From Bordetella parapertussis (GTDB lineage: Bacteria; Pseudomonadota; Gammaproteobacteria; Burkholderiales; Burkholderiaceae_B), in assembly GCA_945882005.1 (NCBI GenBank), contig CAMCWG010000034.1, positions 1-15,489 of the forward strand: a DNA stretch of 15,489 nt. Reading direction: 5' to 3'. A model generated the notes under the pieces. The model was not told where the DNA came from. It saw only the letters and a program-made list of their open reading frames with translations, and did not search any database. Position numbers and translations under genes: made by a program. Below, one piece after another: positions 7,075-15,358 of the stretch. The first letter of the stretch is position 1. The number at the start of each line of letters is the position of its first letter.

Positions 7075-9663
7075 ATGACTGACTCAACAACGCTCGCGAC
7101 GATACGTAGCCAGGCTCAAGCGAGTAGACAGACTGCGATCGAGCAATATCGGGCCAAACCCCAACCAGACAAGTTGCTCAGCGCGCTACGCCAATGCGCA
7201 GACCAAGCGCTGCGTGAGTTGCTCATCCATTTACCGCTTCCTAAAGGAGCGGCGCTTGCTGCAGTCGGCGGGTATGGTCGCGGTGAACTGTATCCCTTTT
7301 CAGATGTGGATTTACTAATACTGTTACCGCACGAGCCGAATGAAAGTGATGAGACTGCGCTGAGCGCTCTTGTTGCAGCGATGTGGGATATTGGCCTTGA
7401 ACCCGGTTGTAGCGTACGCACAATTGATCAGTGCGTCACAGAAGCCCGCGGTGACATTACGGTCGAGACGTCACTGCTTGAAACACGCTGGATCGCGGGT
7501 AGCCGCAAACTGACACAAACGCTGCATGCGCGCATGACGGAGCACCTGGACGCCCGGGCGTTCTTCCAAGGTAAACGCGCCGAGATGCAGCAGCGGCATG
7601 CACGCTATCAAGACACCCCCTACTCACTTGAGCCAAACTGCAAAGAGTCGCCCGGCGGGCTGCGTGACTTGCAAGTCATTATGTGGATGGCTCGGGCAGC
7701 AGGCTTCGGAGCAACCTGGCAGCAGATCGCACGCGCTGGACTACTGACCACCGCAGAAGCCCGGGATCTCAGACGCGCAGAACAGGCTTTCAAACGCGTG
7801 CGCATCGAAGTGCATCTGTTAGCTAAGCGTCGGGAAGACCGCTTGCTATTCGATCTACAACACGGTCTAGCGCAAGCCTACGGAATCGATGCGACGAACA
7901 CGCGTCGAGCGAGTGAAATTTTAATGCAGCGCTACTACTGGGCCGCACGCCTGGTCACGCAGCTCAACACCTTGCTCGTTCAGAACATCGAAGAAAACCT
8001 TTTCCCGCCAAACCGCGATGAAGTTCGTCCTATCAATAGTTTTTACGTTGCACACCGCAACCGGTTAGACATCATCGACGACGAGGTCTTCGAGCAGCAC
8101 CCTGAGCAGCTTTTGGGCGTCTTCTTGGTGATGCAACAGCACCCAGACCTGACCGAGCTCTCGGGCAGAGCCCTGCGTGCAATTTGGCACGCCCGTCATC
8201 GTATCAACGCAGAGTTTCGGCGCTCTCAAACCAACCGCGCCTTGTTTTTACAAATATTGCAGCAACCGCACGGCATTGTGCACGCCATGCGCCGCATGAC
8301 CATGCTAAATATTCTGCCTCGCTATCTACCAGTATTCCGTCTGGTGGTTGGCCAGATGCAGCATGATTTGTTTCATGTCTATACCGTTGATCAACATACT
8401 CTGGCTGTCTTGCGCAATCTTCGCCGTTTCACCATGCCTGAGCATGCGCAAGAGTACCCGCTAGCGAGCAGACTAACCGCAAGCTTTGACCGTAATTGGT
8501 TGCTCTACGTCGCTGCACTGTTTCACGACATCGCAAAAGGTCGAGGCGGCGACCACTCCACCTTAGGGGCGGAGGAAGTCAAGCACTTCGCACGTGATCA
8601 TGGCTTATCTAAAGAGGATACGAGCCTTGTCGTCTTTCTTGTGCGACATCACCTCCTCATGTCCCAAGTTGCGCAAAAAAAGGATCTGTCCGATCCCGAG
8701 GTGATTAAGGAATTTGCTGCACTGGTCGAGACCCCCAGACAGCTAACGGCTCTGTACCTGTTAACCGTGGCGGATATTCGCGGCACAAGCCCAAAAGTAT
8801 GGAATGCCTGGAAGGGTAAGTTGCTTGAGGACCTGTACAACCAAACCCGTGCCACGTTCAGCGGAACCACAGACGACGCGAACACGGTCTTGCGCCAGCG
8901 CATGGAAGAAGCCGCAGGGCTGATTCGACTCGCAGGCCTACGCGACGACACTCGAGAGGCGTTCTGGAAGCAGTTAGACGTGGCTTACTTTTTGCGCCAT
9001 GAAGCCAGCGAAATCGCATGGCATACGCGCCACCTGTATCACCGTGTCGGCACAACAGAGACGATCGTCAAGGCGCGGCCAACCGACGGCGCAGAAGGCA
9101 TACAGGTCCTGGTTTATACGAAAGATGTGGCCGATCTGTTTGCACGCATTTGTGGATACTTTGCAAGACGTCTGATCAGTATCCAAGACGCGCGTATCCA
9201 TACGACGCGCGATGGTTACGCGCTAGATAGCTTCGTCGTCCTGCCGACCGAAACAAACGAAGATCTGCGAACAATCGCTGCGCTGATCGAACACGAACTC
9301 ACTCAACATCTCGATACACCCCAGGACGCATCACAATCGCCTGACGCCTTTGGCCTGAGGCCTTCGCGTCTTTCCAAAGCCTTCCCCTTTCCACCAATTG
9401 TTCAGCTGCACCCAGACGAACGCAGTCAAAGCTGGCGTCTAGATGTCATCGCAAGCGATCGTCCAGGCCTGCTTGGAGAATTGGCTCAGGTGTTTGTGTC
9501 TTATGCAATTAATTTACAAACTGCCAAGGTAATGACGCTCGGAGATCGGATTGAGGACGTCTTTGTTATCAGCGGCGAAGCCCTTGCACAGCCGCGTACA
9601 CAACGAAAATTCGAGCGCGCTATTCTGGATGTACTTGGCGTACAGCAAAAGCATGCAGCCTGA
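7075..9663 (+). CDS. glnD: Bifunctional PII uridylyltransferase/uridylyl-removing enzyme
   Basis: GlnD is the cytoplasmic glutamine sensor: it uridylylates PII (GlnB/GlnK) when glutamine is low and removes UMP when glutamine is high, setting GlnE, NtrBC and AmtB activity. The 862-residue product has the full architecture. The nucleotidyltransferase motif GGYGRGELYPFSDVD is at 65-79, with D77 and D79. LEPNCKESPGGLRDLQ follows at about 182-197. The HD hydrolase motif FHDIAKGRGGDHS starts at 483, with H484 and D485. Two C-terminal ACT domains begin near 676 (IQVLVYTKDVADLFA) and 787 (WRLDVIASDRPGLLGELA). Both activities should be intact. It follows map by 32 bp, and its last 11 bp are shared with dsbB. 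Confidence 0.98.
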   Translation: MTDSTTLATIRSQAQASRQTAIEQYRAKPQPDKLLSALRQCADQALRELLIHLPLPKGAALAAVGGYGRGELYPFSDVDLLILLPHEPNESDETALSALVAAMWDIGLEPGCSVRTIDQCVTEARGDITVETSLLETRWIAGSRKLTQTLHARMTEHLDARAFFQGKRAEMQQRHARYQDTPYSLEPNCKESPGGLRDLQVIMWMARAAGFGATWQQIARAGLLTTAEARDLRRAEQAFKRVRIEVHLLAKRREDRLLFDLQHGLAQAYGIDATNTRRASEILMQRYYWAARLVTQLNTLLVQNIEENLFPPNRDEVRPINSFYVAHRNRLDIIDDEVFEQHPEQLLGVFLVMQQHPDLTELSGRALRAIWHARHRINAEFRRSQTNRALFLQILQQPHGIVHAMRRMTMLNILPRYLPVFRLVVGQMQHDLFHVYTVDQHTLAVLRNLRRFTMPEHAQEYPLASRLTASFDRNWLLYVAALFHDIAKGRGGDHSTLGAEEVKHFARDHGLSKEDTSLVVFLVRHHLLMSQVAQKKDLSDPEVIKEFAALVETPRQLTALYLLTVADIRGTSPKVWNAWKGKLLEDLYNQTRATFSGTTDDANTVLRQRMEEAAGLIRLAGLRDDTREAFWKQLDVAYFLRHEASEIAWHTRHLYHRVGTTETIVKARPTDGAEGIQVLVYTKDVADLFARICGYFARRLISIQDARIHTTRDGYALDSFVVLPTETNEDLRTIAALIEHELTQHLDTPQDASQSPDAFGLRPSRLSKAFPFPPIVQLHPDERSQSWRLDVIASDRPGLLGELAQVFVSYAINLQTAKVMTLGDRIEDVFVISGEALAQPRTQRKFERAILDVLGVQQKHAA

Positions 9664-10144
9664 TCAACGCGCTCAACTCTACATCGCATCGATTAGTTTA
9701 TTAGCGGTATTAATCGCGCTGATCTCGCAACACGTGTACGACATGCAGCCCTGCGCATGGTGCGTCACGCAACGCATGCTGTATCTGCTGATTGCCGTGA
9801 TCGGTTTGATCGGATCGCGTGGACAAGCGACTCGTACAAGAAATGCGGTGTCTTTGGCACTGATCCTATCAATTGCATTAGCGGGCATGACGGCTGCGAT
9901 TTATCAAGCACAGGTCGCAGCCCAAAGCTTTTCGTGTGTTCAGAGTTTCGCCGATCAGTTGATGACAAAGACCGGACTAGAGTCCACGCTACCTTGGCTT
10001 TTTGGCATCTACGCAAGCTGCATGGATGCGCGCATCACATTGTTCGGGATCGAGTACGCCTACTGGAGCCTCGCTTTATTCGTCTTAATTGCGATGGCAT
10101 CGGCATACCGGCTTAGTTGTCTTCTGCGGCGTAACCCATATTAA
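9653..10144 (+). CDS. dsbB: DsbB disulfide bond formation protein (quinone-linked DsbA oxidase)
   Basis: DsbB sits in the inner membrane, reoxidises periplasmic DsbA and passes electrons to quinone. The 163-residue product has four membrane segments. The first periplasmic loop carries the C34-A-W-C37 redox pair (QPCAWCVTQR) with R41 at the quinone-contacting position. The second loop carries C95 (SFSC) and C123 (YASC). The four-cysteine pattern and length fit DsbB. I chose the ATG at 9653 because residues upstream in the open frame (from 9551) look like an antisense reading of glnD's end. This start overlaps glnD by 11 bp, implying translational coupling. The 3' end overlaps purF on the other strand by 32 bp. 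The final residues (LRRNPY) are a short basic tail. Confidence 0.93.
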   Translation: MQPDQRAQLYIASISLLAVLIALISQHVYDMQPCAWCVTQRMLYLLIAVIGLIGSRGQATRTRNAVSLALILSIALAGMTAAIYQAQVAAQSFSCVQSFADQLMTKTGLESTLPWLFGIYASCMDARITLFGIEYAYWSLALFVLIAMASAYRLSCLLRRNPY

Positions 10145-11627
10145 AAAGTAGGCCACTCGCCTCGTCCTGTGCGCTATGACGACTGCGTCCCAAACGTTCC
10201 AAGTACTCAGGCGTGATGTCACCCGTTACGTACTCGCCGGTAAAACACGAGTTATCAAACTTCGTCAACGCGGGATTTAAATCCGTGACTGATTGCTGCA
10301 TCGATGCGATATCTTGATAAACCAGTGCATCGGCACCAATGATGCGCGCAATTTCTGCCTCATCGCGTCCTGTTGCAATCAGTTCTTTTTGCGTCGGCAT
10401 ATCAATGCCATATACGTTTTGGTAACGCACTGGGGGCGCAGCGGAGGCCATGTACACCTTGTTTGCACCTGCAGCGCGCGCCATATCAACGATTTCTCGA
10501 CTCGTGGTTCCGCGTACGATCGAGTCGTCTACCAGCAACACGTTTTTACCTTTGAACTCCATACCAATCGTGTTGAGCTTTTGTCGTACAGATTTTTTAC
10601 GGACGGCTTGTCCGGGCATGATGAAGGTCCGCCCGACATACCTATTCTTGATCAGACCTTCGCGATAGTTCAAGCCTAAACGGTCAGCCAACTGCATCGC
10701 AGACGGACGTGAGGAATCAGGGATGGGCATCACAACATCAATGTCACCCAAACGTAAAGTCTTGGCGAGTTTGTCCGCCAAATACTCACCCATTTTGAGG
10801 CGGGCACTGTAAACCGAAACACCATCCAGAACTGAATCAGGTCTCGCAAAATATACGTATTCAAAAATACAGGGGGCATGGACTACTGGCGCTGCGCACA
10901 ACTCACTGCTCATTTTGCCATCCAAAGATATGAAGACGGCTTCACCTGGAGCAATATCCCGCACGAATTGAAAACCTGAGCCCTCCAGCGCGACAGACTC
11001 CGACGCAACCATCCACTCTGGTCCCTGATCCGTGTCAAATCGGCCTAAACAAAGCGGACGAATGCCATGGGGATCGCGAAACGCCAGTAAGCCGTAGCCG
11101 GAAATTTGAGCGACAACCGCGTAAGCGCCCTTCACACGTTGATGCACGGCCCGCACAGACTTGAAGATCGCCGCCTCATCAAGGGAAACGCCGTTGGCTG
11201 CGCGTTGCAGCTCGTGCGCGAGTACATTGAGCAGCACCTCGGAATCAGAATTTGTATTGATGTGGCGCTGATCAATTTTAAAAAGAGACTCACGCAGCTC
11301 ATGCCAGTTGGTTAAATTGCCGTTGTGTGCAAAGGTAATACCAAAGGGTGCGTTGACGTAAAACGGCTGTGCCTCTTCCACGCTCTCAGAGGAGCCCGCC
11401 GTTGGGTAACGTACTTGACCGATGCCGGAAGTTCCTGGCAAAGAGCGCATATTGCGAGTGCGAAACACGTCGCGCACCAAGCCATGTGCCTTATACATAT
11501 TGAAGTGATTGCCGTTCGATGTCGCGATACCTGCAGCATCTTGACCGCGATGTTGTAGCAATAACAAGCTATCGTAGAGCAACTGATTAACAGGCCCGCG
11601 ACCAATGACTCCGACAATTCCGCACAT
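10113..11627 (-). CDS. purF: Amidophosphoribosyltransferase (glutamine PRPP amidotransferase)
   Basis: PurF makes 5-phosphoribosylamine from PRPP and glutamine, the first committed purine step, in the cytoplasm. The 504-residue product is the E. coli-type length with no propeptide. MCGIVGVIG exposes the catalytic Cys as the N-terminal residue after Met removal, plausibly by the Map encoded in this window. The glutaminase domain shows RYPTAGSS and AHNGNLTN. The PRPP motif VLLVDDSIVRGTT is at 363-375. The ATG has an AGGA site about 8 bp upstream, 50 bp after cvpA. The C-terminal tail, rich in charged residues (SAQDEASGLLF to AAEDN), overlaps the dsbB end by 32 bp. metZ, which often follows purF in Burkholderiales, is absent here. 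Confidence 0.98.
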   Translation of the reverse strand: MCGIVGVIGRGPVNQLLYDSLLLLQHRGQDAAGIATSNGNHFNMYKAHGLVRDVFRTRNMRSLPGTSGIGQVRYPTAGSSESVEEAQPFYVNAPFGITFAHNGNLTNWHELRESLFKIDQRHINTNSDSEVLLNVLAHELQRAANGVSLDEAAIFKSVRAVHQRVKGAYAVVAQISGYGLLAFRDPHGIRPLCLGRFDTDQGPEWMVASESVALEGSGFQFVRDIAPGEAVFISLDGKMSSELCAAPVVHAPCIFEYVYFARPDSVLDGVSVYSARLKMGEYLADKLAKTLRLGDIDVVMPIPDSSRPSAMQLADRLGLNYREGLIKNRYVGRTFIMPGQAVRKKSVRQKLNTIGMEFKGKNVLLVDDSIVRGTTSREIVDMARAAGANKVYMASAAPPVRYQNVYGIDMPTQKELIATGRDEAEIARIIGADALVYQDIASMQQSVTDLNPALTKFDNSCFTGEYVTGDITPEYLERLGRSRHSAQDEASGLLFNMGYAAEDN

Positions 11628-11677
11628 GAAAATTCCTGATACCGGTTAAACCGAAAAATAAAGCACGAAAACTACGC

Positions 11678-12166
11678 TCAGTAAGGCATCCACCCAGCGA
11701 TTGGATCTGGTAGCCGTAATTTAATCTGCTGAACTACAGCGACCACTTGCCCCGAAAACATTGCGTTCTTCCACCATGATTCATTAGGCAAGGGCGTATA
11801 GCCCGCTAGAGTCACCAAAATCAGAACAAACAACGCACCCCTTACTAGCCCAAACAAACCACCCAATCCATGGTCTGCGGGAGTCAAACCTGTCTTACTA
11901 ATCAAAGCACTCAACGTCATATTGAAGAGCCCGATTGTCAGCAGCACTACGATGAATATCCCGAAGTAGGACAGTGCCATTCTTAAGAACGACTGTGTAA
12001 TCCAGGCCTCTACCCAATCAGAGACCTCTGGCCCCCACCAAATCGCCGCCAAAAAAGCTGAAATGTAGGCAACGAGAGACAATACTTCCTTGAGCAATCC
12101 TCGCACCAATCCCAGCACAGCTGAGACCCCGATTATTGCAATCAGAACGAAATCGAAACCGGTCAC
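11678..12166 (-). CDS. cvpA: CvpA family membrane protein
   Basis: CvpA was named for its need in colicin V production in E. coli; its biochemical role is unresolved, and envelope functions have been suggested. The 162-residue product has about four membrane segments (near 5-22, 28-48, 61-83 and 100-122). The second half has the conserved GLTPADHGLGGLFGLVRGAL (93-112), typical of the family. The start is GTG in a GTGA overlap with the stop of the preceding SPOR gene, so translation is coupled. The next gene, purF, is its usual partner across proteobacteria. A few extra residues after the last helix (about 125-162) are polar with Trp and Pro, and are probably extramembrane. Confidence 0.93.
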   Translation of the reverse strand: MTGFDFVLIAIIGVSAVLGLVRGLLKEVLSLVAYISAFLAAIWWGPEVSDWVEAWITQSFLRMALSYFGIFIVVLLTIGLFNMTLSALISKTGLTPADHGLGGLFGLVRGALFVLILVTLAGYTPLPNESWWKNAMFSGQVVAVVQQIKLRLPDPIAGWMPY

Positions 12167-12957
12167 TGCGAGGCAATAAAGGCGCCGCTATAACCCAACG
12201 TGCGCAAACGAGTCTGAGCGGCCTGGGCCGCCTCGCGAGACGGGAATGGTCCGATACGCACGCGATATTTTGGGTTGCCGTTCACATTTACTGGGCCATC
12301 GACGAAAGCATTACTCACACCCGATGCAAGCAGCTTACCGCGCTGTCGCTGCGCATCGTCAGCGGAATCCAACGACATCGCCTGGACGACAAAATTACCT
12401 GCAGCAGGTGGCGGGCGAGGTGTGGCATTCTGGGCGGGTGTTGGCGTAGTACCAGCGGGCCGTGCGGGCCTGCCCTCGAGCAAAGCGAGAGCACGCTCTC
12501 CGTCTGCCGAACGAGCGCTCAGTGCTGGGCTTGCTGCTTTAGGTGGCTCTGGACGCGCAGGCGGCTCGTTACGCTTGGGATCTACTTTTGGCTCAGGCTT
12601 GGGCTCGCCCGACACTGCGGCGGTTGTAGCCGGAACGGGCGTCGCTTGGGTGGTGGGGGTAGCCTCTGCGACCGTCGTGGGCTCGGCAGCGGCAGGCGTT
12701 TCGGGCGCATTCGGCCCAAACGGTGCTTGACGGTCCGGGGTCCGGATCGGAATGTTCTTGGCAACCGGAGCGGGCTCCGAATCCAACAACATGGGTAGGA
12801 CGATGACCGCAGTCAACACCAACGCCACAGCGCCAGCAAGACGACGACGCGCCCGCACGCGCATTTCAGCGGCCTGGGCCTCACTCGTGACAGAGGGACG
12901 AGGCTTGACCGCTGGCTTACGGGCACTGGCACTATCTTTTCTTGAAAACAGTCCCAT
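12163..12957 (-). CDS. Membrane-anchored SPOR domain protein (DedD-like)
   Basis: The 264-residue protein has a short basic cytoplasmic N terminus (RARRRL at 35-40) and one membrane helix (about 40-58). A long periplasmic linker rich in Pro, Ala, Thr and charged residues (60-185) leads to a C-terminal SPOR domain (187-264, GNFVVQAMSL to SGAFIASQ, including YRVRIGPF). SPOR domains bind septal peptidoglycan stripped of stem peptides, so a role in cell division like E. coli DedD or FtsN is likely. The position between folC and cvpA fits dedD, which sits in folC-dedD-cvpA-purF in E. coli. The linker is low complexity, so family similarity rests on topology and SPOR. ATG 12957 has AGGA about 10 bp upstream. 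Confidence 0.9.
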   Translation of the reverse strand: MGLFSRKDSASARKPAVKPRPSVTSEAQAAEMRVRARRRLAGAVALVLTAVIVLPMLLDSEPAPVAKNIPIRTPDRQAPFGPNAPETPAAAEPTTVAEATPTTQATPVPATTAAVSGEPKPEPKVDPKRNEPPARPEPPKAASPALSARSADGERALALLEGRPARPAGTTPTPAQNATPRPPPAAGNFVVQAMSLDSADDAQRQRGKLLASGVSNAFVDGPVNVNGNPKYRVRIGPFPSREAAQAAQTRLRTLGYSGAFIASQ

Positions 12958-13020
12958 TATTCACACATCCTGGCCGGAAAACTGATCGCGCACATAGTCA
13001 CCAAAAGTGATTGGATTCTT

Positions 13021-14340
13021 TTAAACGCGTCCGATTGCACTAAGCGCCTCGGCAACTGTTAAAAACGATCCGAACACCACGATTCTATCATCCGGGTTAG
13101 CCTTATCCATTGCCGCATGGTAGGCTTTTTCGACGTTGACAAAACCAGAAACTTGTATGTTTTTAGTGCCGTCCGGATCATACGTCTGAACATATTGGCG
13201 CACGCGCGCCTCAAGCACCTCACCACTCACCCCACGCGTACCGGGCAACCCTGCACAAAACCAATGATCGATCCGACCTGCCATATGCCGCAAGACGCCA
13301 TCGATATCCTTATCCGCGAGCATCCCAAAGACAGCGTAGGTGTAGGGGTGAAAACCCATATTTCCAAGATTTTTTTCTAACACAGCAGCCGCATGCGGAT
13401 TGTGCGCCACATCCAGAATCGTTGTGGGCTGACCAGGCAGAATTTGAAACCGCCCAGGCAAAGACGCCTGCAGTAACCCCTGTCGCACCGCCTGCTGCGG
13501 CACTGCGAGTCTCTCACGCAAGGCTTCAAGCGCCGCCAGCGCCGCAGAAGCATTTAGCAGTTGATTTGCTCCGCGCAAGGCTGGATAGGCAAGTGCATTG
13601 CGGCGCTGATGCCGGCCAGCAAACGCCCACTGCTGCCGATCACCCGAATAGTTGAAATCTCGACCAAAGAGCCACAAATCTGCGCCAACTTCTTTTGCGT
13701 AGTCCAGCAACGCTTGGGGTGGTGCTGGATCGCTGCATATTGCTGGACGACCCGCACGATAAATATGGGCTTTTTCGAAACCGATTTTTTCCCGCGTATC
13801 ACCCAGCCAATCCGTGTGATCAATGTCGACACTAGTGATGATAGAGCAGTCTGCATCCACAATATTGACCGCATCCAGACGACCACCGAGACCGACTTCC
13901 AGCACCCAAGCATCAAGTTCATGGGAAGCAAAGAGGGCCATGGCGGCAAGTGTCGTGAACTCAAAATACGTCAGGGAGACGCCTTGGCGAGCTGCTTCGA
14001 TCTGCTCAAATTGACTGACCAGCGTTGCGTCATCGACAATGACACCGTTCACGCGCGCACGCTCGTTAAAAGAGATCAGGTGCGGGGAGGTGTACAACCC
14101 AACGCGATAGCCCGCCGCCAACAGAATGGACTCGAGCATCGCACAGGTCGACCCTTTACCGTTTGTGCCACCCACCACAATCTTGACTGCATCGGTCTTC
14201 AGATTCAGGCGATGGGCAACTTGCTGTACACGCTCCAGCCCCATATCAATGGCGCTCGGGTGAAGCGCTTCGAGATAATCAAGCCACGCGGCGAGCGTAG
14301 CGCCTTCGGGTGGGTGCACCGGAACCATAACTATTGCCAT
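13021..14340 (-). CDS. folC: Bifunctional folylpolyglutamate synthase/dihydrofolate synthase
   Basis: FolC adds glutamate to dihydropteroate and then to tetrahydrofolate, making dihydrofolate and retained polyglutamates. The 439-residue cytoplasmic protein has the Mur-ligase-like ATP fold. The P-loop GTNGKGST is at 58-65. It is followed by YTSPHL, NERARVNG, TYFEFTTLAA, VLEVGLGGRLDAVN, DHTDWLG and the C-terminal ILDVAHNPHAA, all FolC blocks. I start at ATG 14340; ATG 14328 (MVPVHPP) is an alternative. The frame stays open far upstream to 14733, but that part runs antisense to the EamA gene and is not FolC-like. The next gene lies 63 bp away. FolC serves the folate supply that purine synthesis by the purF-linked pathway needs. 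Confidence 0.96.
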   Translation of the reverse strand: MAIVMVPVHPPEGATLAAWLDYLEALHPSAIDMGLERVQQVAHRLNLKTDAVKIVVGGTNGKGSTCAMLESILLAAGYRVGLYTSPHLISFNERARVNGVIVDDATLVSQFEQIEAARQGVSLTYFEFTTLAAMALFASHELDAWVLEVGLGGRLDAVNIVDADCSIITSVDIDHTDWLGDTREKIGFEKAHIYRAGRPAICSDPAPPQALLDYAKEVGADLWLFGRDFNYSGDRQQWAFAGRHQRRNALAYPALRGANQLLNASAALAALEALRERLAVPQQAVRQGLLQASLPGRFQILPGQPTTILDVAHNPHAAAVLEKNLGNMGFHPYTYAVFGMLADKDIDGVLRHMAGRIDHWFCAGLPGTRGVSGEVLEARVRQYVQTYDPDGTKNIQVSGFVNVEKAYHAAMDKANPDDRIVVFGSFLTVAEALSAIGRV

Positions 14341-14446
14341 CCAGATTTTTCTGCGTAAGTTGCAGTTTAACAGTCGGGTCACGCGCACACCGCCTAAAAG
14401 CGTCTTTAAAAGCGATGTGTAAAATCCGTTGTCATCAAGGAAACGT

Positions 14447-15358
14447 ATGTCCAACTCCCGCAAACCGTTAGACGGCACGGCCTTCGCCTGTATAGTTTTT
14501 CTGTGCACGCTTTGGGGCGGACAACAAATCTTTCTGAAACTCGCTGCAGAAGACCTTGCACCAGCCATGCACATCGCGTTGCGCGGCTTCATTGGCTGTG
14601 TGCTGCTCGCGCTATTTATGTGGCACAAGAAAATATCACTCGCGCTATGGCGCGGGCCTTGGGTAGTCGGCTGCCTGGTGGGCCTTTTATTCGCAGCCGA
14701 GTGGTGGATGATTGGTGAGGGGCTCGCACGCACTACCGCTTCTCACATGGTGGTGTTTCTATACACAACACCTATTTTTACTGCTCTCGGCCTGCACTAC
14801 TGGGTACCCGAGGAGCGTTTAAGTTGGTTGCAATGGTTTGGCGTGCTGACTTGCTTTACCGGAATTGCGGTCGCGTTTCTTGGCGGTGCTGATCAACCAC
14901 ATTTCAACCTCAAGACCATAGGGGGTGATCTTTTAGGTTTAGGCGCAGGTTTTCTGTGGGCAATGACAACGGTCATCATCCGCTGCAGTGAACTGGCCAA
15001 GTTACCGCCTGCGCAAACAACGTTCTATCAGCTCTTTTGTGCGTCAATCGGAATATTGTTGATCTGCTTTGCCACGGGAAACGCCAGTGTGAACTGGACG
15101 CCGTTCGTCATCACCAGCGTGCTGATACAGGGTGTTGTAATTGCCTTTTTAAGTCTATTGCTTTGGTTTTGGTTGTTACGCCATTACCTGGCATCACGTG
15201 TTTCCATTTTTACGTTTCTGACGCCGCTGTTGGGCGTCACCTTTGGGGTGTGGATCCTGGATGATCCGCTTCATCCAGAATTCGTCTGGGGTGCGCTGAT
15301 GGTGTTGAGCGGAATGATTCTGGTCAACATCCCCAAGAAAAAGCAGCAGGTCGTTTAA
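14447..15358 (+). CDS. EamA/DMT-superfamily transporter
   Basis: The 303-residue protein is a tandem EamA-domain membrane protein of the drug/metabolite transporter superfamily. About ten helices span most of the length, beginning DGTAFACIVFLCTLWGGQQ (residues 9-27). The two halves are similar in plan, the second starting near GGDLLGLGAGFLWAMTTVII. The basic C terminus (NIPKKKQQVV) is cytoplasmic. Substrates in this family range from amino acids to metabolites and cannot be assigned here. I chose ATG 14447, which has an ideal AAGGA five bases upstream, over the in-frame TTG at 14429. It is divergent from folC across 106 bp, in which TAAAAT (14420-14425) is a possible -10 but lacks a good -35. 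Confidence 0.9.
   Translation: MSNSRKPLDGTAFACIVFLCTLWGGQQIFLKLAAEDLAPAMHIALRGFIGCVLLALFMWHKKISLALWRGPWVVGCLVGLLFAAEWWMIGEGLARTTASHMVVFLYTTPIFTALGLHYWVPEERLSWLQWFGVLTCFTGIAVAFLGGADQPHFNLKTIGGDLLGLGAGFLWAMTTVIIRCSELAKLPPAQTTFYQLFCASIGILLICFATGNASVNWTPFVITSVLIQGVVIAFLSLLLWFWLLRHYLASRVSIFTFLTPLLGVTFGVWILDDPLHPEFVWGALMVLSGMILVNIPKKKQQVV

Noticed and set aside
9551..9652. Upstream extension of dsbB by 34 codons
   Set aside because: The residues lie inside glnD in another frame and do not resemble a DsbB N terminus; the first membrane helix follows properly from ATG 9653.
12136..12798. 220-codon plus-strand open frame across the SPOR gene, and a second at 12275-12730
   Set aside because: Composition (Arg, Ser, Gly, Cys, Trp-rich, or Gly/Ala/Val-rich) is what the antisense of a GC-rich Pro/Ala linker gives; no domain is seen.
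12996..13013. Small inverted repeat tcac-caaaa-gtga after folC as a terminator
   Set aside because: Only a 4-bp stem with no T tract; too weak, and the operon plainly continues into the SPOR gene.
13561..14358. 265-codon plus-strand open frame within folC
   Set aside because: It is antisense to a clearly conserved folC, has no recognisable motif and no start signal; it is a shadow of the real gene.
14341..14446. Divergent promoters for folC and the EamA gene
   Set aside because: TAAAAT at 14420-14425 is a possible -10, but no convincing -35 was found for either direction, so I did not list them as features.
14341..14733. Open frame extending folC by about 131 codons upstream
   Set aside because: It runs antisense to the start of the EamA gene, has no FolC-like residues, and the FolC homology begins at ATG 14340.
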